Source: Dendrolimus kikuchii (Eukaryota; Arthropoda; Insecta; Lepidoptera; Lasiocampidae). Taken from it: 64,000 nucleotides of DNA. The translations under genes were made by a program, and so were the position numbers. The DNA is taken from assembly GCA_019925095.2 (NCBI GenBank), contig CM034389.1:2750001-2814000 (forward strand). Direction: 5' to 3'. Shown piece after piece: positions 10,404 through 21,345 of the stretch. The notes below the pieces were generated by a model. It was not told the DNA's origin. It did no database searches and saw only the letters and a program-made list of their open reading frames with translations. How positions within the stretch are numbered: the first letter of the stretch is position 1; every line of letters begins with the position of its first letter.

Positions 10404-10717
10404 ATCCGTGCCAGAACAGAGAAAGAATACTATTTCCTGCGGCTGGACGGCCTGTCGTAAGAGACGACAAAACAACCCACAGCCACCACTTTGTTTGTTG
10501 CCCGACTGGATGGCTACCATCCCTGGTCTAAAGCATGTCGCCATAACAACCTTGAGTTGTGTTCTGACATAAGTGACCAGGTTCCAGTCTCCTTTAAAAG
10601 AGCAGCAGTGCATTTGTAACAACTTTAGTGTTGCAAATGTCCATAGGCGATGGTAACCGCTTCCCATCAAGTGGGCCGTCTGCTTGTCTACTGAACTCCT
10701 ACAATGAATAAAAAAAC
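10404..10717 (+). repeat. S1 repeat copy 3
   Basis: Nearly full-length S1 from ATCCGTGCC to the AATGAATAAAAAA tail, in the intron between exons C and D. Confidence 0.8.
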
Positions 10718-10932
10718 AAATGGCAGTGAACAATTAAGGCCATCATTTACAAAGGATTACAGACAATTTCAACACCGAATGTAATAAAACATGTGTTAGG
10801 CCAAGGGGCCAAACTTCTCAGAATAAGATGATTGTAACAATATGTATAACCGAAATATCCATATCAACTTAAATATTTGTGAGTCGTATGAGAAACCAGA
10901 ATTTATATGTTTTAAAATTAATGATAACTTAC

Positions 10933-11043
10933 AACAGCAAGCAAGACGACAAGTAATGGACAGATGAGGTTGATGACAAGACTTAGGAGCGCTCTGACTA
11001 ACCACCACACGCCAATCACTACCAGCACGCTGGCTATCATCAC
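10933..11043 (-). CDS. host gene, exon C (transmembrane segment)
   Basis: Flanked by acceptor TTTTGTTCTAG and donor GTT|GTAAGT, both consensus on the minus strand. The 37 codons read in phase 0 contain no stop and are almost wholly hydrophobic: VMIASVLVVIGVWWL, then VRALLSLVINLICPLL, then VVLLAV. A single positive charge and one Asn interrupt the run, which fits one long or two short membrane helices. It follows the acidic end of exon B (HEEAQ) and precedes ICVPQL of exon D. The protein is therefore inferred to be an integral membrane protein. Its role is unknown. Confidence 0.75.
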
Positions 11044-11084
11044 CTAGAACAAAATAATATCCTGAATGGAAACTATACAATATA

Positions 11085-11200
11085 CATGTACAGCTTGGAC
11101 CCACTGCTGGGCATGGGCCTTCCATTGTTAGGAGAACAGACAGTTCGGTTATCTCGATGTGCATGTTTCATCACGATGTTTTTCTATATCGCTAGTACGT
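11085..11200 (+). repeat. LINE 3' UTR fragment (CACTGCTGGGC type)
   Basis: GGACCCACTGCTGGGCATGG and the following GCCTTCCATTGTTAGGAG resemble the segments at 11548-11610 (CCACTATTGGACGTAGGCC) and 61195-61260 (CCACTGCTGGACTTGGG). This is a widespread untranslated tail of RTE-like LINEs. The copy lies in an intron. Confidence 0.4.
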
Positions 11201-11547
11201 GACGTGGTAATTGTAACGACATACATACTAGGTGAGAAAATTGTTAAATGATGCATGCTTTCCGACCAAGATCCGTTTTTAGTAGTAGTTGCTGGCAAGA
11301 AGTTAACTTCGTAAATTTCTTAAAATCCAGAAGTTTATGAAATTGAAAAGCAGTTGAGTTATGACTTTCAATATTAATTGATTTAAGTTAAAATATTTTT
11401 TGAGTAAAAAAACGTTGATTGAAAGGTTTGTGATTTTCTATAATAACAAGAAGGGACTGATAATGCAAACAGTGATCTCAGAGTGTCTTACGTTTTTTAC
11501 GGGATGATTGCCATGCTTTAGTATTCTTCTTTCTTTTTGTTCTCTTC

Positions 11548-11612
11548 TATAGCCAGTTTCTGTCCACTATTGGACGTAGGCCTCCCCAAGTTTGAGCAAC
11601 ATATGCCGGTCT
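11548..11612 (+). repeat. LINE 3' UTR fragment
   Basis: TGTCCACTATTGGACGTAGG then CCTCCCCAAG, same type as 11085-11200. It lies directly before S1 copy 4. Confidence 0.4.
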
Positions 11613-11638
11613 TTCGGTATCCAGTCCCTTTTTTTCAT

Positions 11639-11900
11639 ACTTTTTTATTGCAGGAGTTCAGTAAACAGGCAGATGGCCCACTTGATGGAATGCGCTACTG
11701 CTCTCTTAAAGGGGAGTGGAACCAGGTCACTAATGCCGGAACACAACTCAAGATTGTTATGGCGACATACTTTAGACCAGAGGTGGTAGCCATCCAGTCG
11801 GACAAATGCCCTACCGCCTGGCTGTGGGTTGTTTGGTCGCCCCTTACGACAGGCCGCCCGGCCGCAGGAAATTGTATTCTTTCTCCGTTCCTGCACGGAT
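11639..11900 (-). repeat. S1 repeat copy 4
   Basis: Near-complete copy, internally shortened by about 45 bp around 11690. The A-rich end lies at the left and CCGTGCAGG at the right. Confidence 0.8.
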
Positions 11901-12036
11901 AAAAACGGCTACCTTGCGCAGGTGATTATTCTTCCAAGATTATGATAACTTTATTATCATCGTGTCATATATCATTATCATATCTACCAGAGTTAGTAAA
12001 CAATGATGCAAATATGATATCTATAGTACTTCATAC

Positions 12037-12132
12037 CTGAGCCTCCTCATGAGATGCAAGCCATGATCTGCATAAGTTCATCATTGCCAGTCTACCTTCG
12101 CCGTTATTAGCTGGCGGTCTGCTCACACTGAA
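12037..12132 (-). CDS. host gene, exon B
   Basis: Thirty-two codons between the acceptor GGTTTTATAG and the donor CAG|GTATGA. Reading in phase 0 gives FSVSRPPANNGEGRLAMMNL then CRSWLASHEEAQ with no stop. An alternative acceptor five bases on (TTCAG) would shift the frame and hit a TAA, so the TATAG site is the one compatible with exon A. It is a soluble-looking, mixed-charge segment just before the hydrophobic exon C. Confidence 0.7.
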
Positions 12133-12214
12133 CTATAAAACCATTTTATTTTACAAAGGTACACTTAGACGTAGTAGATTTGAAATACTGTGCGTTATGG
12201 TTCCTTTTTAATGT

Positions 12215-12480
12215 TGGAGTACAGCAGACAGGCTGACGGCCCAACAGCGATGGAAAGTAAAGTTGCTATGACTGTACTACCGGACTAGTAGATAGGACTG
12301 GAACTTGATCACTAACGCCGGAACACCACTCAAGGTTGTTCTGGTGGCATGCTCCAGACCGAGGACCATACCCATCCAGATAGGGAAATGCCCTACTACC
12401 TGTGGGTTGTTTCTCGCCTCCTACGACAGACTGCTCGGCAGCAAGATTTATAGTCCTTTCTCCGTTTCTGTACAGATATA
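12215..12480 (-). repeat. S1 repeat copy 5, diverged
   Basis: Older copy: AGACAGGCTGACGGCCCAAC, then GGAACTTGATCACTAACGCC and ATCCAGATAGGGAAATGCCC regions match S1 with many changes. Intronic. Confidence 0.65.
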
Positions 12481-12853
12481 ATTATAACGGCTTGCAAGGA
12501 AACTTCCCGACGAGAATTCCCCTTGCTCTGCAACATGGGGTCGTTTAAGAAAGACGTTTTAATTTTCTTCGAGGCCGATAACGCGCCTAAGGTATCAAAA
12601 GTGCACACTTCCATAGGCGTCTATAGGGTTGCCAACTATACTATAATATAAAGTATCGTATCGCGTTAGCCAATTGTACTAGATATTATATTTTCGTCGC
12701 TAATTCAATTGGCGAGCTTTTTGTTCAGATTATTATGATTTTTTTAAAATAATAGATCCTTGCTGGCCAAAGTAAAAAGTAATAATAAATACAATGGAAA
12801 ATTCAATAATTAAAAATAATTATTTTTTTTTTTTTTCCCTAAAGTTCCCAATA

Positions 12854-12855
<2 letters not shown>

Positions 12856-12891
<36 letters not shown>
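12856..12891. repeat. (TA)n microsatellite left of S1 copy 6
   Basis: Run of TA dinucleotides. A second run lies at 13121-13150 on the other side of S1 copy 6, so S1 inserted into a TA array. Confidence 0.85.
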
Positions 12892-12892
<1 letters not shown>

Positions 12893-12894
<2 letters not shown>

Positions 12895-13116
12895 CCAGGT
12901 GGTAGGGCATTTGCCCGACTGGATGGCTACCACCCCTGGTCTAGAGTATGTCGCCATAACAACCTTGAGTTGCGTTCCGGCATTAGTGACCAGGTTCCAG
13001 TTTCCCTTAAGAGAGCAGCAGCGCATTTGTAGCAACTTTGGTGTTGCAAATGTCCATAGGCGATGGTAACCGCTTTCCATCAAGTGGGCCGTCTGCCTGT
13101 CTGCTGATCTCCTGCA

Positions 13117-13124
<8 letters not shown>
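12893..13124 (+). repeat. S1 repeat copy 6 in a TA repeat
   Basis: Begins at GCCAGGTGG, the same internal boundary as copies 1 and 20, and ends CTCCTGCAATAAA. Both flanks are (TA)n. Confidence 0.8.
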
Positions 13125-13153
<29 letters not shown>

Positions 13154-13281
13154 TAAAAACAAAATTACTATATTTTCTTCGGAAAAAGGTAGCCCTAGGC
13201 GTCTGTGACCGCTTTCCATTTGGTACTCTCTGCCTGCTTTTGACAGCAAAATATCTAATTTCAGTTTTCTATGATACGTAC

Positions 13282-13375
13282 CGTATGACCAAGTAATGTC
13301 CTCTGCCACTGGTACTGATCAGCGTACATTTCTTCAGAAACCGTGTCCACCACTTGGGTAGCGAAGAACAACGAT
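13282..13375 (-). CDS. host gene, exon A (most upstream exon found)
   Basis: 94 nt between acceptor CTTTGCAG and donor ACG|GTACGT on the minus strand. One leading base plus 31 codons read SLFFATQVVDTVSEEM then YADQYQWQRTLLGHT, ending on a codon boundary that matches phase 0 of exon B. A second frame is also open but does not join exon B at its compatible acceptor. The Met at codon 16 (context GAAGAAATGT) could be the start if the upstream exon is non-coding. Otherwise an upstream coding exon ending in phase 2 is required. I could not find one convincingly; a donor-like ATG|GTAAGG at 15596-15604 is a possible untranslated first exon end. Confidence 0.65.
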
Positions 13376-13459
13376 CTGCAAAGATTTTTGCCTAATTTTC
13401 GCCGCTCTGAAAAAAAAGTTCACGATCAAAACATCTACCAACTATATCTATTATTTTAC

Positions 13460-13789
13460 GTACATACATATACATAACTTCACGCCAGTTCCTTTGCGGA
13501 GTAGGCACGAATAACAGAGCGCCATTCAAGCTTATTCTTACACACCTCACTCGCTTCTTTGACATTCATAACTCTTGTCATGCACGCTCGTCTGTTCTTA
13601 AGGCTCGTGACATCACCTTCTGCTAGTACACGATCAATTTGATCATGGAAGGTGTGTCGTAGCCTTCCACGACTTCAGCATCCATCCACTTTTGCATTGT
13701 ATATCTGTTTAGTCATTCTTTCATCATGCATTCTTTCCACATGCCCGAACCACCGGAGCATTCCTTTCCTTACCTTCACCCCGACACTA
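13460..13789 (-). mobile_element. RTE-like LINE, 5'-truncated copy 6
   Basis: Minus-strand copy: (CATA)n tail at the left, then YPAKELA-like C-terminus, DGCxxRGRLRH and GMLRWFGHVERM to the right. Small changes break the frame. Candidate duplication (CTATTATTTTAC/CTATTCTTTTCT) is imperfect. Confidence 0.82.
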
Positions 13790-13878
13790 TTCTTTTCTTA
13801 TATATTTTTATATCTCTTAAGTCAGGTTGTCTTCCTATTACGGCTATAATATCACAACAAATTCTGACATTCTTTTAC

Positions 13879-14167
13879 CTTTTTTTTATTGCAGGAGATC
13901 AACAGACAGCAGACAGCCCACTCGATGGAAAGCGGTTACCATCGTCTATGGACATTTGCAACACCAAAGTTGCTACAAATGCGCTGCTGCTCTCTTAAGG
14001 GAGACTGGAACCTGGTCACTAATGCCGGAACACAACTCAAGGTTGTTATGGCGACATACTTTAAACCAGGGGTGGTAGCCATTCAGTCGGGCAAATATCC
14101 TAACACCTGGCTGTGGGTTGTTTTGTCGCCTCTTACGACAGGCCGCCCGGCCGCAGGAAATTGTATT
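13879..14167 (-). repeat. S1 repeat copy 7
   Basis: Complete at the A-rich end. The opposite end stops at AATTGTATT instead of continuing to CCGTGCAGG, joining a different ~120-bp GC-richer sequence (to about 14285). Confidence 0.8.
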
Positions 14168-14795
14168 ACGAATGCTGGTGCCACCCCCGATCTGGCGAAT
14201 TCCACACACGGGTCGCGAATATCCCCCAAGGTTCTGCCCTTGTCGCGGCTTATGGTACTCAAGCGGATTTCCCCTGGCTAAAAAAATAAATGGTTGGTTT
14301 AGCTTATCTTCCATACAATGATACTCTATTTAGCATTACACCCACTCTCAATAACGACAACAATTAAGTAATAAAAAGTACCTATTAAGTTGCCAAAACT
14401 AGTAAAACCTTGTGATAAAACGTTCTTTTATCACTTTATTATCTTAGCCCGTAATAAACTCGACTGTTGGCATCATGCATACCGAAATTTCACATTTCTA
14501 AATACTTCCTTTATCACCAATATGCCTCAATATAGCAAAATATGAATAAAATACAACAAAATTACTAGTGCAGCAAAAGACGTCAGTCAGAAATAACAGA
14601 CTTCTATCTATTTAACGACAACTCTCCATAACGCCATAAAATGCACAAACCCTTCAGTGTCGTTATATAGAGTTTATACTGTACATCGAATGTGTTCTTA
14701 CGGAAGCAGCCGTTAGACGAAATGTTCGGAATTACGCCGAACGCTACGTAATTTCGGCTGATGTCGTCATAGATTACTTAAAAATAAAAAAACTT

Positions 14796-15058
14796 CGTTT
14801 AAAAAAAACCGACTTCAAAAACTAAAAAGCATAAAATAACTTATTTCTAAAGCTATTATTATTAATATATATTATCTAAAACATCTTAAAGTCGGTGCTT
14901 GTAATTTTCAAAAAAATATAGTAATTTTTATGTTTTACTTTGCACCGACTTCAAGATGTTTGAGGTAATATATATTAATAATAAAAGCTTTAGAAATAAG
15001 TTATTTTATACTTTTTAGTTTTTTAGTTTTTGAAGTCGGTTTTTTTAAACAAAGTTTT
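14796..15058. repeat. fold-back element with ~108-bp arms
   Basis: Left arm begins CGTTTAAAAAAAACCGACTTC and the right arm is its inverse, ending GAAGTCGGTTTTTTTAAAC, with ~40 bp between. The left arm is repeated in direct orientation at 16205-16325. No coding capacity. The CCGACTTC ends suggest a MITE-like family. Confidence 0.8.
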
Positions 15059-15059
15059 T

Positions 15060-16260
15060 TATTTTATTTGTTACTTTTTAGTCCCTAGCTATGTATGGGT
15101 AGACCTACAAAAGGTGCCGCGCTCCTTAAAAAATATAGGTGCCATGAAACGAGAACAAAAAAATGTTCGTAAAATAAAAACTACTGGGCCAAACTATGTT
15201 AAATTTTTAGAGGACCAAATGACGACTATTCCGCATCAAACTAAATAAGAATCACGTAAATCGGATCATAAATCTCAGCGTAATCGGTGTACATATGGAA
15301 CGGAATGGAATATTTTTCATAAAAAAATGTTCATAAAATGAAAACTACGGGGCCAAATTATGTCAAATTTTTAGGCGACCAAATGGCAGCTATTCCGCGT
15401 CGAACAAAAAAAGAATCACGTAAATCGGATCATACATCTCGGAGTAATCGGTGAACATACATTTAAAAAAAAAAACAAAAAAAAACATCCCGACGAATTG
15501 AGAACCTCCTCCTTTTTTTGAAGTCGGTTAAAAAAACACAGCGAGCGTATTTCGTCGAACTTCCAACGTCGTAATTTCGGCAGGTGTGTCGCTAGCCTTA
15601 CCATTAATTTCACCACCTTCGTCAATGAAAAATGCTCATTAATTAGAAATAGTACGAAAACACGCAACAGAACTAAACTACTATAACACTTAGTCTGAGC
15701 TTTAATGTCGAGTAGTAAAACTTTAACGCTTTCCGTTGACCAGCTTTCAACCACATTTTCTCCCTTATCGCGACAATAAAAATCAGCCAAACTACGGTTC
15801 TGTCGACACCTATAGCTTATTCAGTTTATTGTAGTCATTTCGTGTTTCTGTGTAAAATTTTGCTTAAGCCACGTATTCAAACCATTTTATACTATGACAA
15901 CACATTGGGAAATAAATAAGTAAATTATTTTTAACCAATTTAAAAAAAAGGAGGTTCTCAATTCGTCGGGATCTTTTTTTTTATGTATATTCACCGATTA
16001 CTCCGAGATTTATGATCCGATTTACGTGATTCTTGTTTAGTTTGATGCGGAATAGTTGCCATTTGGTCCCTTAAAAATTTGACATAGTTTGGCCCAGTAG
16101 CTTTCATTTTACGAACATTTTTTTGTTCCCGTTTCTTGGGACCTATACTTTATAAGGAGCGCGGCACCTTTCGTAGGTCGACCTATATATAACTAGACAC
16201 TAAAAAGTAACAAAAAAAATAAAAAAAACTTCGTTTAAAAAAACCGACTTCAAAAACTAA
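15060..16260. repeat. large inverted-repeat block of the CCGACTTC family
   Basis: The left arm 15000-15530 and right arm 15935-16260 are inverted copies (for example GAGAACCTCCTCCTTTTTTT against AAAAAAAAGGAGGTTCTC, and AATCACGTAAATCGGATCAT against its inverse near 16010). The left arm also holds a ~165-bp-spaced direct duplication (15163-15293 and 15329-15460). Fragments of the same family occur near 33300 and 62515. Confidence 0.75.
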
Positions 16261-16329
16261 AAAGTATAAAATAACTTATTTCTAAAGCTATTATTATTAA
16301 TATATATTATCTAAAACATCTTAAAGTCG

Positions 16330-17577
16330 GTGCTTCGCGAGATATGATTTTTTTTGTAAACATAACTTTACTAATTTCTTTCAAAATGGTGTACTTATTT
16401 CTTATGTCTACAGACGAGAAATGCAGAAGAAAATTAGTGGTCAATGTAAAAAACATTTAAAGGCCGCTACCGCGGCACGGTCGCTTCGCTCGCTCGGCTC
16501 GTGCGCTTTGGTCTAGAGACTAACCCAACCTAACCAACTCACCATTTTAGTCACTGGTCGCGACTTTCGATGACAACCTTAGTGGCTATAAAAAAACTAA
16601 GGATATCCCTAACTCAAATCTAAAATGGAATAAAAAAGGCGGCAAATAGACTATAGCGATTTTTTTAATAAAAATAAATTGTTTAGAATATAATACTAAT
16701 TCAAACTCACAATATATAATTTAAAAAAACAATTTTAGTATTTAAAAATGGATATTATTGACATATCGAATAATTAACATTTTTGTTCTTTCTAATGCCT
16801 ATTGTCGTCGTAAAGTAAAAAAAGTGACAGTACTGTGATTTATTATTATGAACTTTAAAATTATAATAACTAATTAAAAAGTTGTTTACTAAATTAAAAA
16901 ACAGTTTTAGTGTTTATATATCAGGTGTAAATGTAATCCTAAACACAAATCACAACTTTTTTTTCAACAAAAGTGACATAACCTTGTTTATCAAACGTAT
17001 TTTTATTTTTCCCATTATTCATTCAAAACTTGTTGGTGGACCCTAAAAACTTGTTTCCTAGCCCAAATAACAGGTCTAGTGTCTATATCTAAGGCGTATG
17101 TATACCCCTAAACTTAATTTCCGTTAATCTGATGACACTCTCTGTAAAAGTTTAGCCCAGAACTCTTCACTGGGAATCAAATCAAAATAATTTATTGCGT
17201 AAAAACATGGTTTTACGATAGGTCTTGTTGTTATATACTGAGCACATGTTTTTTGCCGGTTGGACGTACAATTTTTTTTTGGAACTTCCGCATGTTTGTG
17301 TTTTAAAACTGTAGTGCAAGTTGCTGTGTTCTCACGGTCCGCACAAAATGAGTCGGCGGTCCGCCATTTGACGACCCCTGATATAAGTTTTACAAAAACA
17401 TTAATATCTCAAGAACTATACATTTTCTTGACATAGGGATTGCAGAAGGGATAAGTATTCCTCCCTACTCTCCCCCTTCACCCCCCTCCATCCCTCCAAA
17501 AACTTAAAATCAAGGTGCCGTATATCTATACCGCACCCGTTATAAATTGTTATGTCTGTCCGCCTGTCTGTCTTTTG
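16330..17577. other. AT-rich region, nothing supported
   Basis: Long A/T runs, a short GC patch at 16465-16515, and no coherent frame. The GTCGGCGGTCCGCCATTTG stretch near 17350 resembles a hAT-like MITE end but has no partner. Confidence 0.4.
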
Positions 17578-17706
17578 GGTGTGCTGCTGGTCTCAAAGGC
17601 TGAAATGAAACCTGGTCACTGTGATCAGAACACAACTCGAGGTTGTTATGGAAGTATACTCTAAACCAGGAGTACTAACCATCAGCACGGACATATACCC
17701 AACTAA
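17578..17706 (-). repeat. S1 repeat copy 8, old remnant
   Basis: ACCTGGTCACTGTGATCAG, AACACAACTCGAGGTTGTTA and TCTAAACCAGGAG align with the centre of S1. Both ends are lost. Confidence 0.6.
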
Positions 17707-18190
17707 ACCACGTCACAAACAACTCACCATTTCTCCCGCCACTCGGTAACATGGTGAATGATATTTAAAACCCATTTTTCCAAATGAATTTATTAATTTG
17801 AAAATTCGTTGAAATATATATTTTTTTATTAGTTGTCACATTTTTGAAGTTGACAGCAGCTGTCAATAATTTTTTTTTTGTTTGTTAATAATATTTTATA
17901 TAAAAAAAATACATTGTAATTAGATTAATAAGGTTGCATCGTTTCCAATAAAAGCTTCTAAAACGAAGTTGTCGCGAGAAACGGCCGCCAAACTACCCAC
18001 TAAACCTAAACCTGCGCCCCATTTATAGCGCTTTTACGGGGCGTCATGGGATCTTGTACAGAGTAACTGCACCATGACGCCCCTACACCCTGTAACTGGG
18101 TCACCCCGGGGAGCAGAGTGACCCACTTCGTACAGCAGGGGGGGGGAAGTCCGCTGTCGCCCCCGTGACAGCGGCCCCCTGTGACGGTAA

Positions 18191-21100
18191 TTATGGGAGG
18201 AGAAGATGCGCGTAGCGGCGCCTGCGACCGCCGGTCCGCCTCCTGCGGATGGGGTCCGCGTACGCGTCCTCCTCCCTCGCTCTTTCAGCGGCCTCCTTCT
18301 GCGACATGACGGATTCGCAGAAGGAGGAGACCGCAAGCCAAGATTGTTGACCCTGGAGCATCGCTTCGACCATGCTACGAAGCGAGCTCACAGGGCCAAC
18401 GACGTTCTCTAGGAGGGCCCTTTGGGGTCCCCAAGCGGCGCACTCCACGAGCGTGTGAAACGCCGTGTCTTGGAGTGCGCCGCACTCGTGGCAAGACGGG
18501 GAAGGTTCCCGCCCAACTATTTGGTGCAGATACTTACCAAAGCAACCGTGCCCGGTAAGTATCTGCACCATCCTGAACGTCAAGGTCCCGCATTTCCGCG
18601 AGACCCAACGAGCCAGGTGGGGCCGGATTGCCTCCACCGTCACGATTCCAGCTTCTGGGGACCCCAGGTCCCTCTGCCAAGAGCGGATCAGGGCCTCGGT
18701 CGCCTGGGCCCTGATCATTCTAGTTTCTGCCGGGCACGGCACCTCTCCTCTCGCCCGTGCATCCTGCCGGGAGCGGTACACTGCTGCGAGCACCTCCGCC
18801 TGGAGATTCCAGGGCGGATCACCCGCCAGCAGTGTTGCCGCCGTCCACGACACAGTACGGTACCCTCGAATGGACCTCACCGCCAGGACCCTCTGAGCTC
18901 GCCTCAGCAGAGTCCTGTTTTGCCGGTGAAGTGCATGAATCCATACGGGGGCCCCGTACAATGCCATACTCCGGAGGATGCCAGCGTACAACTTCCTTGT
19001 CGCCGCGCCCGGCCCTCCCACGTTCGGAAGGAGCCTGGCCAGGGCGGCAGCGGATTTAATTAACCTCGGGGCGAGCTGGGTGAAATGGGCCCCGAAGTTC
19101 CATTTACCATCTAGTACAAGCCCCAGATATTTCATCTGGGGCTTGACCGCTACCGCAACACCTTGGACGACGATGCGCGCGTCCCGGGGTGCACGTCTAT
19201 GTGGTCTATGGAACATGAGGGCCTCTGTTTTTTCAGGAGAGACCCTCAGGCCAAGACGCCGGATTCGTTCGACCACCAACGCCGTTCCGGCGTCGGCGAG
19301 TGCCATAGACTCTTCATAGGTTCCGCCCCGGGCCGTGACGAGGGTGTCGTCTGCAAAGCAGAGCACCCCCATCCCGGGCAGTACTGGCTCGCGGAGGAGC
19401 CAGTCGTAGCCGATGTTCCACAGGATCGGACCCAGCACCGACCCTTGTGGAACGCCGCACGCGACGCGTCGTCTTCCTATAACCTGGCCAGTTCGGCCGC
19501 CCTCCCAGAGGATGTACCTGTCCTGGAGGTAGGCCTCCAACAGCCTCGTGAGATACGGGGGGACTCCGTGGGACAGGAGCCCTGCCCTTATTGTCTCGTG
19601 AGGGAGACTGTTGAAGGCGTTCTTGATATCAAGAGAGACCGCCAGGACGGACTCCTTCATGTGATCCGCCTCTCTCGTGAGGCTCCGTAGCGCGTTCAGG
19701 GCGTCCAGTGTCGAACGTCCCACCCTGAAACCATATTGAGCCTCAGAGAGCCCAGGCCCATTGGTGTCCAAATGACGAACGAGGCGACCGGCCAGGATCT
19801 TCTCAAAGACCTTGGCCGCCTCGTTAAGCAAGATGATGGGCCTGTAGGCGGATGGATCATCGGGAGGGCGACCCTCCTTCGGAAGCAGGCATAGCCGGCC
19901 CTCCTTCCACTGCTTCGGGAACACGCCTGACCTGATACAGGTATTGAAAAGTTCCCGAAGCTGGCCGCGTAGGTGTTTAGCGGCCAGAAAGAGGGCTCGG
20001 CCCGGGACCCCGTCAGGTCCCGGCGCTGTCTTTCGGCCCCGGAGGCGCTCCAGGGCCACTTCTAATTCTTCTTCGGAGACGAGGGGAGGCTCCATCTCCG
20101 AATGAACGGGGTGTGGAGGATTCATTTCTGGGGGAGTGAAGGCTCCCGGGTCTGGGAAGAGTCCGTCTATAACGGAGCTAAGGACCCCCTCTTCGAGCGA
20201 CGCTGTGACCGGAATGGTGCAAGCCCGCATCGTTTTACGGGCCATCCGGTACGGACGCCCCCAGGGGTCCCCATCGAGGCTCTTTAGCATCTCTTCCCGG
20301 CACCGGGTCTTCGACTGGATGATGGCCAGTCGAAGAGCCTTTTTGGCAGCCCGATGCTCCCCGATAAGACGATTTTCCTCCACATAGTCCGGAGGTAGTC
20401 GGCTCCGACGGCGTTTGAGGGACCGGCGTGCTCTGAAGGCTGCCTCCCTCAGGTCACCGATCTCGGCGGTCCACCAATAGACCGCCTTACGCTGTGGAGG
20501 CCGACGCGACCGAGGCATCGCAGCATCGCAGATCCTTACGAGGGTTCTGCTCATGCGCTCTGCCAGTACCTCCGGACCCCCGGAACTAATTGGATTGACC
20601 CAGCTCTGGACGATTGCCATCTCCTCAGCTAGCTCTGGATCGAGCCGGCCGAGGGCCCAGCGCGGAAACCGGCCGTGACCGCGTGGGGGAACCGAGATCG
20701 TGCTCGGAGGAGGGGAGATCTCGAATCTGATAAAGCGGTGATCAGAAAGAGACTCCGCCTCCTCCACGACTCTCCATCCGTCCACCCTGCTTGCGATCGC
20801 GTGGGTGACGAACGACAGGTCTATTACAGAACCACCCCGCGCTCGCACGCAGGTGTGGACCGCTCCTCGGTTTAGCAGTGACAGGCCGGATTGGAGCGCC
20901 CACGCTTCAACGGCCCGTCCCCTCGCATTGGTGGCGACGTTTCCCCAGGAACGAGATTTGGCATTAAAATCGCCGAGGACGAAGATCGACCTCGGCGACA
21001 GCCTGATCACGGCGGCCCTAACGGAATCTAAGAAGGCCTCAAACTCCGCCAGGGGACGGTTGGGGGAGAAGTACACGCCTATGACGGCGTGCTGACCCCA

Positions 21101-21343
21101 ACCTGCCACCGCGTAACCCCGTCCCCTCTCTATGATAGAGAATGGGGTGCCACAGCCCGATGTGGCGACCACCGCCACCGTTTTGTCCAGATCCCCAACC
21201 CAGTTGCCTAGGTCGGGGACGTAGTAAGGCTCGCTTACTACGGCCAGGTCAATCCCCCACTCCGCCATGGTCTGCATGGCTAGGTCCTGTGCACCGGCGG
21301 AGTGGTTTACATTAATTTGGAGGAAGCTATGTCGTACGGGCAT
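18191..21343 (-). CDS. R1-clade LINE ORF2: endonuclease-reverse transcriptase
   Basis: 1050 residues, no internal stop. It nicks target DNA and copies the element RNA at the nick. The AP-like endonuclease occupies about 1-210, with QINVNHS (9-15), SEPY (37-40), GDFNAKS (124-130) and SDHR (200-203) in the family order. The reverse transcriptase spans roughly 430-780: PGPDGVPG (441-448), YRPIILLN (500-507), SLDIKNAF (570-577, first catalytic Asp), PQGSVLGP (632-639), FADD (663-666, catalytic pair) and MKYLGLVLDG (737-746). A C-terminal CX2CX8HX4C motif lies at 951-968. All key residues are present. ATG lies 2 bases after the ORF1 stop, suggesting coupled translation. Activity is inferred only. 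Confidence 0.95.
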   Translation of the reverse strand: MPVRHSFLQINVNHSAGAQDLAMQTMAEWGIDLAVVSEPYYVPDLGNWVGDLDKTVAVVATSGCGTPFSIIERGRGYAVAGWGQHAVIGVYFSPNRPLAEFEAFLDSVRAAVIRLSPRSIFVLGDFNAKSRSWGNVATNARGRAVEAWALQSGLSLLNRGAVHTCVRARGGSVIDLSFVTHAIASRVDGWRVVEEAESLSDHRFIRFEISPPPSTISVPPRGHGRFPRWALGRLDPELAEEMAIVQSWVNPISSGGPEVLAERMSRTLVRICDAAMPRSRRPPQRKAVYWWTAEIGDLREAAFRARRSLKRRRSRLPPDYVEENRLIGEHRAAKKALRLAIIQSKTRCREEMLKSLDGDPWGRPYRMARKTMRACTIPVTASLEEGVLSSVIDGLFPDPGAFTPPEMNPPHPVHSEMEPPLVSEEELEVALERLRGRKTAPGPDGVPGRALFLAAKHLRGQLRELFNTCIRSGVFPKQWKEGRLCLLPKEGRPPDDPSAYRPIILLNEAAKVFEKILAGRLVRHLDTNGPGLSEAQYGFRVGRSTLDALNALRSLTREADHMKESVLAVSLDIKNAFNSLPHETIRAGLLSHGVPPYLTRLLEAYLQDRYILWEGGRTGQVIGRRRVACGVPQGSVLGPILWNIGYDWLLREPVLPGMGVLCFADDTLVTARGGTYEESMALADAGTALVVERIRRLGLRVSPEKTEALMFHRPHRRAPRDARIVVQGVAVAVKPQMKYLGLVLDGKWNFGAHFTQLAPRLIKSAAALARLLPNVGGPGAATRKLYAGILRSMALYGAPVWIHALHRQNRTLLRRAQRVLAVRSIRGYRTVSWTAATLLAGDPPWNLQAEVLAAVYRSRQDARARGEVPCPAETRMIRAQATEALIRSWQRDLGSPEAGIVTVEAIRPHLARWVSRKCGTLTFRMVQILTGHGCFGKYLHQIVGREPSPSCHECGALQDTAFHTLVECAAWGPQRALLENVVGPVSSLRSMVEAMLQGQQSWLAVSSFCESVMSQKEAAERAREEDAYADPIRRRRTGGRRRRYAHLLLP

Positions 21344-21345
21344 TG

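Noticed and set aside
18206..20387. Several plus-strand open frames of 60-210 codons across the LINE
   Set aside because: They lie antisense to ORF2 in GC-rich DNA and show no domain or start context of their own.
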